The translations under genes were made by a program, and so were the position numbers. A stretch of DNA of 37,687 nt, from NCBI GenBank assembly GCA_020725805.1, contig DYEF01000019.1:1-37687 (forward strand). Reading direction: 5' to 3'. A model generated the notes under the pieces. The model was not told the DNA's origin. It saw nothing but the letters and a program-made list of their open reading frames with translations, and did no database searches. This DNA comes from Bdellovibrio sp. Lineage in GTDB: Bacteria; Myxococcota; SpSt-1050. Below, in pieces: positions 16,725 to 24,780 of this stretch. Every line of letters starts with the position of its first letter. Within the stretch, counting starts at the first letter, position 1.

Positions 16725-16771
16725 TGCTTTTTGCACAACAATTATCTATACCATAACTATGTTATTTTCAA
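16724..16771. promoter_or_regulatory. Overlapping divergent promoters between GT4 and TMTC-like genes
   Basis: Plus strand: TTGCTT (16724-16729), 17 bp, TATACC (16747-16752), then 6 bases to the ATG at 16759. Minus strand: TTGAAA (16771-16766), 17 bp, TAGATA (16748-16743), leading to the GTG/ATG starts at 16736/16724. The elements are weak, but the divergent start codons are only 22-34 bp apart and both lack ribosome sites, so promoters must overlap here or lie inside the coding regions. Confidence 0.4.
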
Positions 16772-18576
16772 ATAAAAATACCAGAATCCTGATGATGCTC
16801 ATTCCCCTGCTCGCCGGATTAGTCGTTTATATTAACAGCATCAACGCCCCCTTTCAGTACGACGACTATGATACAATAATGCAGAATAAAGATATCAGGG
16901 TCCTAAGCGACCTTAAATCAATCTTTACACATTCCCTGTTCAGACCCGTACTCTTCTTCACATTCGCAATCAACTATCATATCTCGGGACTAAATCCGCT
17001 GTCATATCACATACTAAACCTGATTCTTCATCTCATCAACATACTCCTAGTTTTCCTGATAAGCCGGATAATCATCCTGAGTTTATCTGACGAAAAAGAG
17101 AGTTCTATAGGGGCATTTCTCTCGTCAATTCTCTTTGCCGTTCACCCGATAGGGACCGAGGCAGTGACTTACATATCCAGCAGGTCTTCGGTTCTGGCAA
17201 CATTCTTCTTTCTTTTAGCTTTCTATACATATCTGCAGACATATTCGGCCGAAAAGGCCTCAAGGAGAAATCTGCTCTACTTCCTGATGATAATATTCTT
17301 CTTTCTGGGAGCAGGTTCGAAGGAGATAATTCTTACACTCCCTCTTATAATCGTCGTTAGTGATATCCTGATGCTGAAACTGAACCCGAAAGACACATTC
17401 AGAAGGATATTCAGCACACATCTCCCGTTTGTAATAATAATAGTTTCGGGGATTCTCGTCAGAATATATTTCTTTTTGAGTTATGAGAAGGTAGGCGGAG
17501 TTCTTCCGAGGTCAGTTTATGAAAACCTGCTTACACAGTCGGAAGTCATAATAAAATATATAAGACTGCTCCTTTTTCCATTCGGACAGAATCTGATTCA
17601 TAACTATCCGACCGTAAGAACGATACTTAATGTACATACACTATTATCCATCTTTACAATCTTCATTCTCATCAGATTCGCCGTAAAGAATATCAGGGGA
17701 CTGCCCGTTATATCTTTTGGCATATTATGGTTCTTTATAACCCTGCTCCCCTCGTCAAGTTTTATACCGTTTCAGGAGGCAATGACGGAGAAACATCTCT
17801 ATCTTCCTATGTACGGATTTTTCCTCGTTATAACAGGTATTATTATGATTCTCGAAAAGAGATTTTCAGAATACAGCACACACATCAAAGCGACTGTCGT
17901 AGCAGTGATTCTTATTCTATCTGTACTCACTCTCTACCGGAATTACATCTGGGGTGACTCAATAAGACTGTGGGAAGATATAATCAGAAAGACTCCTGAT
18001 TCGTGGGCAACACATTATGCTTATGCCGATTCCCTGAGAAAGCAGGCGGAGACAGATATTATAAAATCATTCAAAAGCTACCAGGAAGGAGATCAGGGTA
18101 TTTCGCAGGAGTATATGAACAGATATACAACGGGACTGGTCAGGGCTATAAAACACTACACCGAATCTGCTCTGCTGAGGCCTGCATATACTGACGCATT
18201 ACTCAATGCCGGCATATGCTTCGGAATGTTGTTTCAGGCAACAAAATCCGAAAACGACCTTAAGGAAGCAGAACGTTTTTTCAAAATCGTAAAGGAACTT
18301 GAACCATCCAACATTAAAGCAATAAACAATCTCGCCAATATTTATCTTATAAGGGGGAGTTATGAGGAGGCAATAAGACTCTACAACGATGTACTGAAAT
18401 CAGACGCAAACAACGTAAATGCACTGAGCAATCTTGCACAGATATACCTGAATGCAATTAGGGACAATGCAAAGGCAAAAGAAGTACTCGTAAGACTTCT
18501 GGAAATATACCGTTACTACCGCGAATTCGACCGCATAAAGGAAATCGAGGAGATACTCAAAAAGCTCGGGCAATAA
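16759..18576 (+). CDS. TMTC-like polytopic membrane protein with C-terminal TPRs
   Basis: 605 residues. The first ~400 form about 10-11 hydrophobic helices. The first extracytoplasmic loop contains FQYDDYDTI and the pattern then runs 'RPVLFFTFAINYHISGLNPLSYHILNLILHLINILLV', then FAVHPIGTEAVTYISSRSSVLA. This is the GT-C/DUF1736 arrangement of TMTC-type protein O-mannosyltransferases, with the acidic catalytic-type residues in the first loop. The last ~170 residues hold TPR repeats ('NIKAINNLANIYLIRGSYEEAIRLYNDVL', 'NVNALSNLAQIYLNAI') after a more divergent region. It probably transfers a sugar from a polyprenyl donor to exported proteins, with the TPRs helping acceptor recognition; this is inferred from the family. 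It is divergent from the GT4 gene and seems leaderless. Confidence 0.8.
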   Translation: MLFSNKNTRILMMLIPLLAGLVVYINSINAPFQYDDYDTIMQNKDIRVLSDLKSIFTHSLFRPVLFFTFAINYHISGLNPLSYHILNLILHLINILLVFLISRIIILSLSDEKESSIGAFLSSILFAVHPIGTEAVTYISSRSSVLATFFFLLAFYTYLQTYSAEKASRRNLLYFLMIIFFFLGAGSKEIILTLPLIIVVSDILMLKLNPKDTFRRIFSTHLPFVIIIVSGILVRIYFFLSYEKVGGVLPRSVYENLLTQSEVIIKYIRLLLFPFGQNLIHNYPTVRTILNVHTLLSIFTIFILIRFAVKNIRGLPVISFGILWFFITLLPSSSFIPFQEAMTEKHLYLPMYGFFLVITGIIMILEKRFSEYSTHIKATVVAVILILSVLTLYRNYIWGDSIRLWEDIIRKTPDSWATHYAYADSLRKQAETDIIKSFKSYQEGDQGISQEYMNRYTTGLVRAIKHYTESALLRPAYTDALLNAGICFGMLFQATKSENDLKEAERFFKIVKELEPSNIKAINNLANIYLIRGSYEEAIRLYNDVLKSDANNVNALSNLAQIYLNAIRDNAKAKEVLVRLLEIYRYYREFDRIKEIEEILKKLGQ

Positions 18577-18589
18577 CGTTACTATTTAT

Positions 18590-18617
18590 TTGACAATACC
18601 CAAATATCCCATAAAAT
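18590..18617 (+). promoter_or_regulatory. Promoter of the phosphoesterase-lipB operon
   Basis: Perfect -35 TTGACA (18590-18595), 16-bp spacer, -10 TAAAAT (18612-18617). It begins 14 bases after the preceding stop codon and 25 bases before the ATG at 18642, which has a GTGAGG ribosome site. Confidence 0.7.
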
Positions 18618-18641
18618 CTGCTACCTGTCGGGTGAGGTTTT

Positions 18642-19373
18642 ATGAAAATAGGTATTATCTCAGATATTCACGCAAATCTCGAGGCACTCGAGGCGGTTCT
18701 GAAGAGTCTCGAAACAGACAAGGTTGACCGCATTGTATGTCTCGGAGATGTGGTCGGATATGGTGCAAGTCCCCGGGAATGCTGTGAGATTATTATGTCT
18801 GTCTGCGATGTATGTGTGATAGGTAACCACGACGCGGCTATTACAGGAAAGATGGATTACTCATATTATTACGATGCAGCACATATGGTTCTGGACTGGA
18901 CAAAGACACAGCTCAGTGATGCCTGCAGGGAATATCTCTCTGCCCTCCCCTATCATCTCGAATACGAAGGGATACTCCTCTGCCACGGTTCACCGGTTGA
19001 TGCCCAGAGTTTCGAATACATATTTTCCATTGAACAGGCAAGGACCATTATACCGCACTTCGAGAATCTGAAACCGCTGACACTCATCGGACATTCACAC
19101 CTCTTCAAGACATTTGCCTATATCGAGAACGAGGTCAATGACGTCCTTGCACAGAAATTCGGACTGCGTAGAAATTACAAATACATAATTTCATCAGGTT
19201 CAGTCGGCCAGCCCCGGGACTATGATTCAAGGGCCGGATACGGTATCTATGACACCGAGATGCGCACTTTTGAGATAAAACGGATAGAATATGATGTAGA
19301 AAAATCGGCAAACAGAATAATCTCGGCAGGTCTTCCGAGCGCATTTGCAAAACGTCTCTATATGGGGCTCTGA
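18642..19373 (+). CDS. YfcE/MJ0936-type metallophosphoesterase
   Basis: A soluble 243-residue calcineurin-like phosphoesterase. It begins MKIGIISDIHANLEAL, giving D8 and H10, followed by CLGDVVGYGASP (34-44), IGNHDAA (60-66), LCHGSP and LIGHSHLF. A final 'SSGSVGQPRDYDSRAGYGIYD' block is characteristic of this small bacterial/archaeal branch. It should hydrolyse a phosphodiester or phosphomonoester with two bound metal ions in the cytoplasm; the natural substrate is not known for most relatives. It is complete, lacks membrane segments and is unrelated in architecture to the membrane phosphoesterase at 6702-7856. It heads an operon with lipB 3 bases downstream. Confidence 0.92.
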   Translation: MKIGIISDIHANLEALEAVLKSLETDKVDRIVCLGDVVGYGASPRECCEIIMSVCDVCVIGNHDAAITGKMDYSYYYDAAHMVLDWTKTQLSDACREYLSALPYHLEYEGILLCHGSPVDAQSFEYIFSIEQARTIIPHFENLKPLTLIGHSHLFKTFAYIENEVNDVLAQKFGLRRNYKYIISSGSVGQPRDYDSRAGYGIYDTEMRTFEIKRIEYDVEKSANRIISAGLPSAFAKRLYMGL

Positions 19374-19376
19374 AAG

Positions 19377-20018
19377 GTGATAAGGACAGAATATATCTAT
19401 CTGTCAGAAACGGATTACAGCGAGGCCTTTCTGTTTCAGAAGAAAAAGATAGAAGAAATAAAAAACGGCGGCTCATCCAATTATATCATCTTTCTTGAAC
19501 ACAACGATGTGATTACCTGCGGCATAAGAACAAAAAAAGAAGATATTCTTGCCGGCCCGGAAATTCTGAAGAGAGAAAAGATTCAGCTGATTGAAACGGA
19601 CAGGGGTGGTTCACTAACGGCACACGGACCGGGACAGCTCGTAGTATATACAATATTTGACCTGAAAAAATGCGGATTTTCCGTCAGCGACCTCATCAAA
19701 AGAATAACAGACTCATTTGCTCTCTGGCTTAAAAAAAAAGGTGTAACGGCACACTATGACAATGAGCGTCCGGGACTATATGTCGCCGGCAAAAAGATAC
19801 TCTCTCTGGGACTCAGACTCGACAATTTTATTACATACCACGGATTTGCACTCAATCTCAACGCCGTGCCGAAAGGATTCAGTTATATAATTCCCTGCTC
19901 TATCAGAAATTGCTCTATGACCTCGGTTTATCTTGAAACATCCGTAAAATATGATATCAGGGAAGTCTCATTCGAACTGTACAACATTATGAATGAAAGG
20001 ATTAGAGCAGAGTTCTGA
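19377..20018 (+). CDS. lipB: Octanoyl-[acyl-carrier-protein]:protein N-octanoyltransferase LipB
   Basis: Transfers octanoate from acyl carrier protein to the lipoyl domains of 2-oxoacid dehydrogenases and GcvH, the first step of de novo lipoylation, in the cytoplasm. The 213-residue sequence has the signature DRGGSLTAHGPGQ (75-87), the catalytic-type Lys140 in AGKKILSLGLR, 'HGFALNLN' (155-161) and the catalytic Cys174 in IIPCSIRN. The start is GTG at 19377, 3 bases after the preceding stop, so translation is probably coupled; no strong ribosome site is visible. LipA is not in this window. The usual 'TYHGPGQ' reads 'TAHGPGQ' here, a minor change. Confidence 0.95.
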   Translation: MIRTEYIYLSETDYSEAFLFQKKKIEEIKNGGSSNYIIFLEHNDVITCGIRTKKEDILAGPEILKREKIQLIETDRGGSLTAHGPGQLVVYTIFDLKKCGFSVSDLIKRITDSFALWLKKKGVTAHYDNERPGLYVAGKKILSLGLRLDNFITYHGFALNLNAVPKGFSYIIPCSIRNCSMTSVYLETSVKYDIREVSFELYNIMNERIRAEF

Positions 20019-20020
20019 AG

Positions 20021-20917
20021 ATGAGAAGAATCAATTTTCTGATTTTTGCTATATTGCTGTTTTCTGCCTGTTCAAAGGAATACAATGTAGGGAAGATATT
20101 TGTTGTGGATGAGACCCAGTCGAACAAGAACCTCAACATTTCAGAAATTGCCGAGAAACTTTTAAGGGAGACCAGACACATCGGCGTGACTTCTCCCGAA
20201 AAATCCGATTCCACACTGAAGATTACCCTTAGTGAAATAAATGTATCGAGAGACAAAAGCAAGGTCAGAAACAGATTCAGTATCACCCTTACTCTTACCG
20301 CATCGGACAAGAACAAGGGTCTGCAGATATTTCAGTCAGACAGCATAGGTACTCAGGATATCAATCTTCAGGACCCCTACTCTCAGATTAAGGTCCTGCT
20401 ATACGATGCAATACTTAAGCTCGATTACCAGTGCAACATACGTAAACACAGTGAAGACGAACTGATAAAGTTCTATGAAGATAAAAAGACGGCAAAATGG
20501 CAGCGCGAGACCATAATCGATGAGATCGGGAACAGACTCAACACGAATCTGGTTCAGAATTATGATAAAGTATTCAATTTTCTCTATTCGGAATGTTTCC
20601 TGAAACAGCACAGGGATTACGGAGATAAGGTCATCGGAATTCTGTCATCCTCTGATTTTTCCAGATTCAGACTGAGCGACAGGGCAAAGAATGAAATACC
20701 AGTTACCCTTGCGAAATACAGTCTTGAAAGGGAACCTCATATACAGATTCACACAATCAGCATACTGGCAAAGATAGATAATGACATATCCCGTTCAATC
20801 ATATTCACCCTTTCTACGGGAAGTACAAACAGGAATGTCCGTGAACACGCAAAGGAGGTTTTGAGTGAACTCAAGAAAAGGAATTCTGATTCTGATAATA
20901 TTGTTACTGCAAAGTGA
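20021..20917 (+). CDS. Lipoprotein of unknown function, possible HEAT-like C-terminus
   Basis: 298 residues starting MRRINFLIFAILLFSAC, a clear lipoprotein signal with Cys17. The N-terminal 130 residues look like an alpha/beta domain of alternating strands ('DSTLKITLSEINVS', 'RFSITLTLTASD', 'PYSQIKVLLYDAILKLDYQC'), similar in style to periplasmic proteins that assemble in lipid or LPS export, but I recognise no family. The C-terminal part is helical with 'VTLAKYSLEREPHIQIHTISILAKI' and 'NRNVREHAKEVLSELKK', which resemble one or two HEAT/ARM repeats. It begins 2 bases after the lipB stop, and the next gene starts inside its 3' end, so it is a middle member of the operon. Confidence 0.6.
   Translation: MRRINFLIFAILLFSACSKEYNVGKIFVVDETQSNKNLNISEIAEKLLRETRHIGVTSPEKSDSTLKITLSEINVSRDKSKVRNRFSITLTLTASDKNKGLQIFQSDSIGTQDINLQDPYSQIKVLLYDAILKLDYQCNIRKHSEDELIKFYEDKKTAKWQRETIIDEIGNRLNTNLVQNYDKVFNFLYSECFLKQHRDYGDKVIGILSSSDFSRFRLSDRAKNEIPVTLAKYSLEREPHIQIHTISILAKIDNDISRSIIFTLSTGSTNRNVREHAKEVLSELKKRNSDSDNIVTAK
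20852..20858 (+). promoter_or_regulatory. Strong Shine-Dalgarno that fixes a GTG start
   Basis: AAGGAGG inside the end of the preceding coding region, 6 bases before GTG at 20865. It identifies GTG rather than a later ATG as the start of the next gene, and explains the 53-base overlap. Confidence 0.75.
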
Positions 20918-21449
20918 AATATCTCACTCGAAGGATAAAAAGGAACTATTAACCGAAAAATATTATCCTCTCGGAATCGGTTACAGCTGGACATACAAAG
21001 GTAAGTTTTTGGGACAGATTGTCGAGAAGAAAATTACCATTGAAAAAACGGAAGGCTCATATTTCGTTGACAACACCGGCGCAATGCTGATGCATGACGA
21101 AGAAGGTCTCAGAGACAATAAAAGATACCTCATCAAGAATCCGGTAAAAAAGGGGAACAAATGGATGTCCGTGATTTCCTCACAGAGTACAGAACACTAT
21201 GAAATAGTTCAGACAGATATCAAGGCAAAGTATAAGGACGAGATGATAAAAAACTGCATCAAGGTCAGGTCCACAAACCGTATTGACGCCACAAAGGATA
21301 TGATAGCAGAATGGATATATGCCCCCGATATCGGAATGATAAGCTTCTCCACATATATTCTGAAGAACAAAAAGGACTGGGAACCGCAGGGATACTTTGA
21401 CCTCGTAGATTTTACAAAGCCGGAGTCACCTCAGAAGAGCGGCAGATAG
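20865..21449 (+). CDS. Exported protein of unknown function
   Basis: 194 residues. The start is GTG at 20865, supported by a strong ribosome site at 20852-20858, and the gene overlaps its neighbour by 53 bases in another frame. A signal peptide (GILILIILLLQSEISHS) is followed by a soluble domain opening 'YYPLGIGYSWTYKG'. That opening, with later 'KGNKWMS', 'KNCIKVRSTN' and 'WIYAPDIGMISFSTY', resembles a recurrent type of bacterial secreted beta-rich domain found in many 'hypothetical' lipoproteins, where the last segment reports that the protein is not otherwise informative. No lipobox or catalytic motif is seen. It is the last gene of the 18642-21449 operon and its 3' end overlaps the convergent histidine kinase gene by 19 bases. 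Confidence 0.65.
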   Translation: MNSRKGILILIILLLQSEISHSKDKKELLTEKYYPLGIGYSWTYKGKFLGQIVEKKITIEKTEGSYFVDNTGAMLMHDEEGLRDNKRYLIKNPVKKGNKWMSVISSQSTEHYEIVQTDIKAKYKDEMIKNCIKVRSTNRIDATKDMIAEWIYAPDIGMISFSTYILKNKKDWEPQGYFDLVDFTKPESPQKSGR

Positions 21450-22846
21450 ATCCTTACCTCACACCCTTTAGTATATTCGCTCTCAAGTCTTATATCTCCC
21501 CCTAACTGATTGATATATTTTTTTACCAGTGCAAGACCCAGACCTGTGCCCTTCTCCTTAGTCGTAAAGAACGGTCTGAATATCATCTGCATATCTTCGG
21601 GTTTTATCCCTTTCCCGTTATCTTTTATGACTATAACTGCACTATCGCCTTCTTTAAAATTCTTAATCCCGATTCTGCCTCCCTTATCTACTGCCTGAAC
21701 CGAATTGAGCAGGATATTCAGGAGAATCTGCTTGAGTATATCTGCATCCGACATAACCTCAACTTCTGCAAGTTCCCTGTCAAGCAGAATATTTTTAGCC
21801 GAAATCTCTGAGGAAAGCACATCTATAGCCTCTTTGATTACCGATACGAGACTGACCTTCGTCCGGACTATATTAACGTTCCTTGAATAATTCAGAAACG
21901 AATTTACAACATTGCCGAGATATCTCAGTTCGTTGTTCATCTGGGAGATAAGTTTCGATGTCTCTTCGTCACCGCTGAATTTCTCCGATAGCAGGTCTAT
22001 CATCAGTTGCATACCTCCGAGGGGATTTCTGATTTCGTGGGCAATACCCGACAACATCATCTGCATCTCGTTATTTCTGTTCATAATTCTCTCGCGCATC
22101 TGCTCGAACGTATCCACAAGTATGGCAAGTTCACCATAGGTGCGTGTCTTCAGTCTGCTCTCAAAATCACCCTTCGCTATAAGTTTGGCCTGTCCTATCA
22201 GGTCGGCTACCGGTCTTGAAATTCCCTTGGAAACAACCGAAATGATAAAAACAATAAGCATCAGTGATATAAACACAATGAGCAGAATCCCGTTTCTGAT
22301 ATTGTTCAGTGTTTCGAAATATGTGACAGAGGCACTGACACCGAGCGCTGCCGTTACCCTATCACCTTCATAAATTACCGGCACATAGGCATTTTTATAG
22401 TAATATCCGTCATCTCCTCTGAAGAGTACGGATGAGACCTTATTGTTTTTAAATACCGTCTCAATCTCTCTTCTGTCTATTTCAAGGCGCACAATCTTTT
22501 TGCCAATCTTCTCCCCTTCCGAAGAGACGAGCATCCTGCCTTCCGAATCAAAAATAAAGACCGTTTTTAGCGATGCAATATCCCTTGCGGCTTTAAGTTT
22601 GGTTACGAGATAATCGAATGACATCAGTTCCTCGTCTCCGCTCTTGAAATCAGATGCATATTCAATATTCGGAATAGTCGAGATAAGGCTGGCAACCGAT
22701 ATAAGACGATTTTCTATCTCCCTGTCAAATCCCGCCCTCAGATAATAGTAGGAAACAGGTATAATAGTCAGAAAGACGAAGGTAACAGGTATAAGCGTAG
22801 CGATCAGTATCCTGAATCTTACCGAATCCTTTACAAATCTCTTCAT
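21431..22846 (-). CDS. Sensor histidine kinase (periplasmic sensor, HAMP, HisKA, HATPase)
   Basis: With the start at 22846 (AGGA ribosome site a few bases upstream) the protein is 471 residues. Two membrane helices (LIATLIPVTFVFLTIIPV and ILLIVFISLMLIVFII) flank a periplasmic sensor of about 150 residues of the Cache type, with a 'FIFDSEGRMLVSSEGEKIGK' strand-turn pattern. A HAMP domain (ISRPVADLIGQAKLIAKGDF) follows. The H-box is GIAHEIRNPLGG with phospho-acceptor His270. N-box (NILLNSVQAV), G1 (DNGKGI), F (FRPFFTTKEKGTGLGLALV) and G2 boxes are complete, so it should be active. No response regulator lies next to it; the partner may be elsewhere. It converges on the preceding operon, overlapping by 19 bases. 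Confidence 0.93.
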   Translation of the reverse strand: MKRFVKDSVRFRILIATLIPVTFVFLTIIPVSYYYLRAGFDREIENRLISVASLISTIPNIEYASDFKSGDEELMSFDYLVTKLKAARDIASLKTVFIFDSEGRMLVSSEGEKIGKKIVRLEIDRREIETVFKNNKVSSVLFRGDDGYYYKNAYVPVIYEGDRVTAALGVSASVTYFETLNNIRNGILLIVFISLMLIVFIISVVSKGISRPVADLIGQAKLIAKGDFESRLKTRTYGELAILVDTFEQMRERIMNRNNEMQMMLSGIAHEIRNPLGGMQLMIDLLSEKFSGDEETSKLISQMNNELRYLGNVVNSFLNYSRNVNIVRTKVSLVSVIKEAIDVLSSEISAKNILLDRELAEVEVMSDADILKQILLNILLNSVQAVDKGGRIGIKNFKEGDSAVIVIKDNGKGIKPEDMQMIFRPFFTTKEKGTGLGLALVKKYINQLGGDIRLESEYTKGCEVRIYLPLF

Positions 22847-22931
22847 CTCATTCCTGCCATAGGATATTAAAACACAATACAAACACGCTGTAAATAATAT
22901 TCCGGCCGGATTGAAATACTACCGGGCAGAT

Positions 22932-22960
22932 AAAAAAAGAGCGGCATAATATGCCGCTCT
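22932..22960 (-). terminator. Intrinsic terminator
   Basis: On the minus strand AGAGCGGCAT and ATGCCGCTCT form a perfect 10-bp stem (22960-22951 and 22947-22938) with a 3-base loop, followed by seven T. It ends transcription of the thioredoxin-fold lipoprotein gene about 28 bases after its stop, before the histidine kinase gene. Confidence 0.92.
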
Positions 22961-22987
22961 CCTGTAAAATCTATATCAGAAATAAAA

Positions 22988-24577
22988 TTACTTGCCGCCG
23001 CAGGAACCCTGAACCTTCTGGTCCTGTGAAAGCTTGTTCTCACAGCCGGCCTGTCCCTGATTGTATTTGCAGTAATTGGTCTTGATTGTCTCTGCATCAA
23101 TTCCGCCGAACTGGTACTTGTTGTTGGCCAGGAAGGTGGGACTGCCGCTCATACCTGCATTCTTTGACTCCTCGAAGCTCTTCTTGAGAAGTTCCTTTCC
23201 TTCACCGTCAAAGCATTTCTGAATAACCTTCTCGTCAATACCATTCGAACCTGTGCAGGCCTTCCAGTCGTTATTTCTGTAATCCTTGCTTCTGCATACG
23301 AGATAGTCCATAAATTTGTAATTCTTGGAATAGTGCTTGATTGCACATATCTCTCTGATATCCTCATCCACCTCCGACTGCCCGTGCATAGAGGAGAGAT
23401 TCCCGTTATTGACATCTCCTATAAAATGAACATTGAATTTGATGTCATTTTTGAAATTGTCCAGAACTTCCTTCATTGCAATAAGGGCCTTTGCGCCGTA
23501 CGGGCACTGGGACATTACATATACATCAAGAGTCTTTGGAGTTTCGGGACGGCAAACGAGCTTGCTCTTGCAACCGTCATCATCACAGTCAACCTTTCCG
23601 TTGCCATCATCATCGATCTTGTTATCACATATCTCGGCAGTCGGGTCAAAAGAGCCACCAATTGCCAGAGAATAATACTTGTCGCCTACTGGCCTCAGCC
23701 ATCTCTCAAGCGCACTCTTGCCGTCCTTGTCGGCATCAATCGATTTGGTAAAGAGTATTACCGGCAGATATTTCATCTCGGGACTGATACCTGTAAGTTC
23801 CTTATAAAGAGCCTTGCCTTCATCTGTCATATAATCGACCTTCTGGACAGAGAGCCCTTCGATATCGCTCTTGATTCTGCCTTCAAGTCTGTCGATATTG
23901 CAATCCGGACATCTCTTGTCACTGAAGAAGATTGCATCTACTTTCGGAGCAACAGGGATATTCATACAGGCATCCGGTTTCTTCCCCTGATAGGTGTCAC
24001 ATATTGCCTTCAGAAAGTTTGATGTCTTCCTGCCGCCGTTATAGGCCTGACCATTGAGGAATATTGTAGGTGAACCTCTGGCTCCCTTTTTGTTTGCCTC
24101 TTCAAATGAATCCGAGAGGAGCTTCTTTCCTTCATGTCCTTCCAGACAGCCCTTGAGTTTCGCCGGATTCATACCGTTTTCCTTAGCACAGGCCTCCCAG
24201 TTCGTTGCAACCTCTCTGTAGTTCTTATTCTGGCATACGAGGAAGTTCATATATTTGTTAGGGAAGTGTTTCATTGCACAGAGCTGTACAATATCTCCTT
24301 TTACCTCATTTTCACCGTGCATCGATGAGAAATTCCCGTCAGGAGTCTTGTTCCCGATGTAATTTATCTTTAATGTCATATTCGGACCGAGTTTCTCCAC
24401 TACCGGAGCAATTGCGTTTACAACCTGAACCCCGTACGGACATTGGGACATAATATAAAATTCAAGGACAGCCGGTTTATCGACTACTTTCTTTACATTA
24501 CTCCCGCCTTTTGGTGCACAGGCAACAAATGTAAGTAAAAAGACCAACAAACTCAAAACAATAATCTTTCTTGTCAT
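22988..24577 (-). CDS. Triple thioredoxin-fold lipoprotein (two GILT/DsbA-like domains around a CPDC domain)
   Basis: 529 residues, lipoprotein signal ending at Cys20 (LTFVAC). Domain 1 (about 35-205) and domain 3 (about 348-510) are clear duplicates: both have YIMSQCPYG or YVMSQCPYG (C46, C358), 'NLSSMHG..EV..DI....CA.KH', and the cis-Pro loop GSPT. The HG-x2-E-x6-8-C pattern recalls the GILT signature, with Val and Asp where GILT has Cys and Asn. The usual CxxC is reduced to one Cys. Between them (about 210-310) is a thioredoxin-like domain with CPDC (223-226). At 315-337 lies CDN-IDDDGNG-VDCDDDGC, a Ca-binding-like motif common in deltaproteobacterial surface proteins. It is likely a periplasmic thiol-redox protein. 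It has its own promoter, ribosome site (AAAGGAG) and terminator. Confidence 0.82.
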   Translation of the reverse strand: MTRKIIVLSLLVFLLTFVACAPKGGSNVKKVVDKPAVLEFYIMSQCPYGVQVVNAIAPVVEKLGPNMTLKINYIGNKTPDGNFSSMHGENEVKGDIVQLCAMKHFPNKYMNFLVCQNKNYREVATNWEACAKENGMNPAKLKGCLEGHEGKKLLSDSFEEANKKGARGSPTIFLNGQAYNGGRKTSNFLKAICDTYQGKKPDACMNIPVAPKVDAIFFSDKRCPDCNIDRLEGRIKSDIEGLSVQKVDYMTDEGKALYKELTGISPEMKYLPVILFTKSIDADKDGKSALERWLRPVGDKYYSLAIGGSFDPTAEICDNKIDDDGNGKVDCDDDGCKSKLVCRPETPKTLDVYVMSQCPYGAKALIAMKEVLDNFKNDIKFNVHFIGDVNNGNLSSMHGQSEVDEDIREICAIKHYSKNYKFMDYLVCRSKDYRNNDWKACTGSNGIDEKVIQKCFDGEGKELLKKSFEESKNAGMSGSPTFLANNKYQFGGIDAETIKTNYCKYNQGQAGCENKLSQDQKVQGSCGGK

Positions 24578-24620
24578 TTCTATTCTCCTTTCGAAAATAG
24601 TTCAAAAATAATGAGCATAC

Positions 24621-24648
24621 CTTATACATTAATATTCTATGATATCAA
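24621..24648 (-). promoter_or_regulatory. Promoter of the triple thioredoxin-fold lipoprotein gene
   Basis: Minus strand: -35 TTGATA (24648-24643), 16 bp, -10 TATAAG (24626-24621), 44 bases before the start codon at 24577. Spacing matches the other promoters. Confidence 0.6.
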
Positions 24649-24724
24649 GTAAAAAAATTCATAATTTTTAACTACCGAACATTTTTATCGTGTCCTCAAA
24701 ACTTTTACCTTTAATAATAACACC

Positions 24725-24752
24725 TTGACATATCACATATGTATAGTAGAAA
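24725..24752 (+). promoter_or_regulatory. Promoter of the 24781 lipoprotein gene
   Basis: Perfect -35 TTGACA (24725-24730), 16 bp, -10 TAGAAA (24747-24752). An AAGGAGG ribosome site at 24769-24775 then precedes the ATG at 24781. Confidence 0.6.
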
Positions 24753-24780
24753 TATCTCAACTTTTTAAAAGGAGGCTCTG

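Noticed and set aside
23333-24022. Plus-strand ORF of 229 codons
   Set aside because: It lies opposite the triple thioredoxin-fold gene, whose domains are unmistakable; the antisense product has no recognisable pattern.
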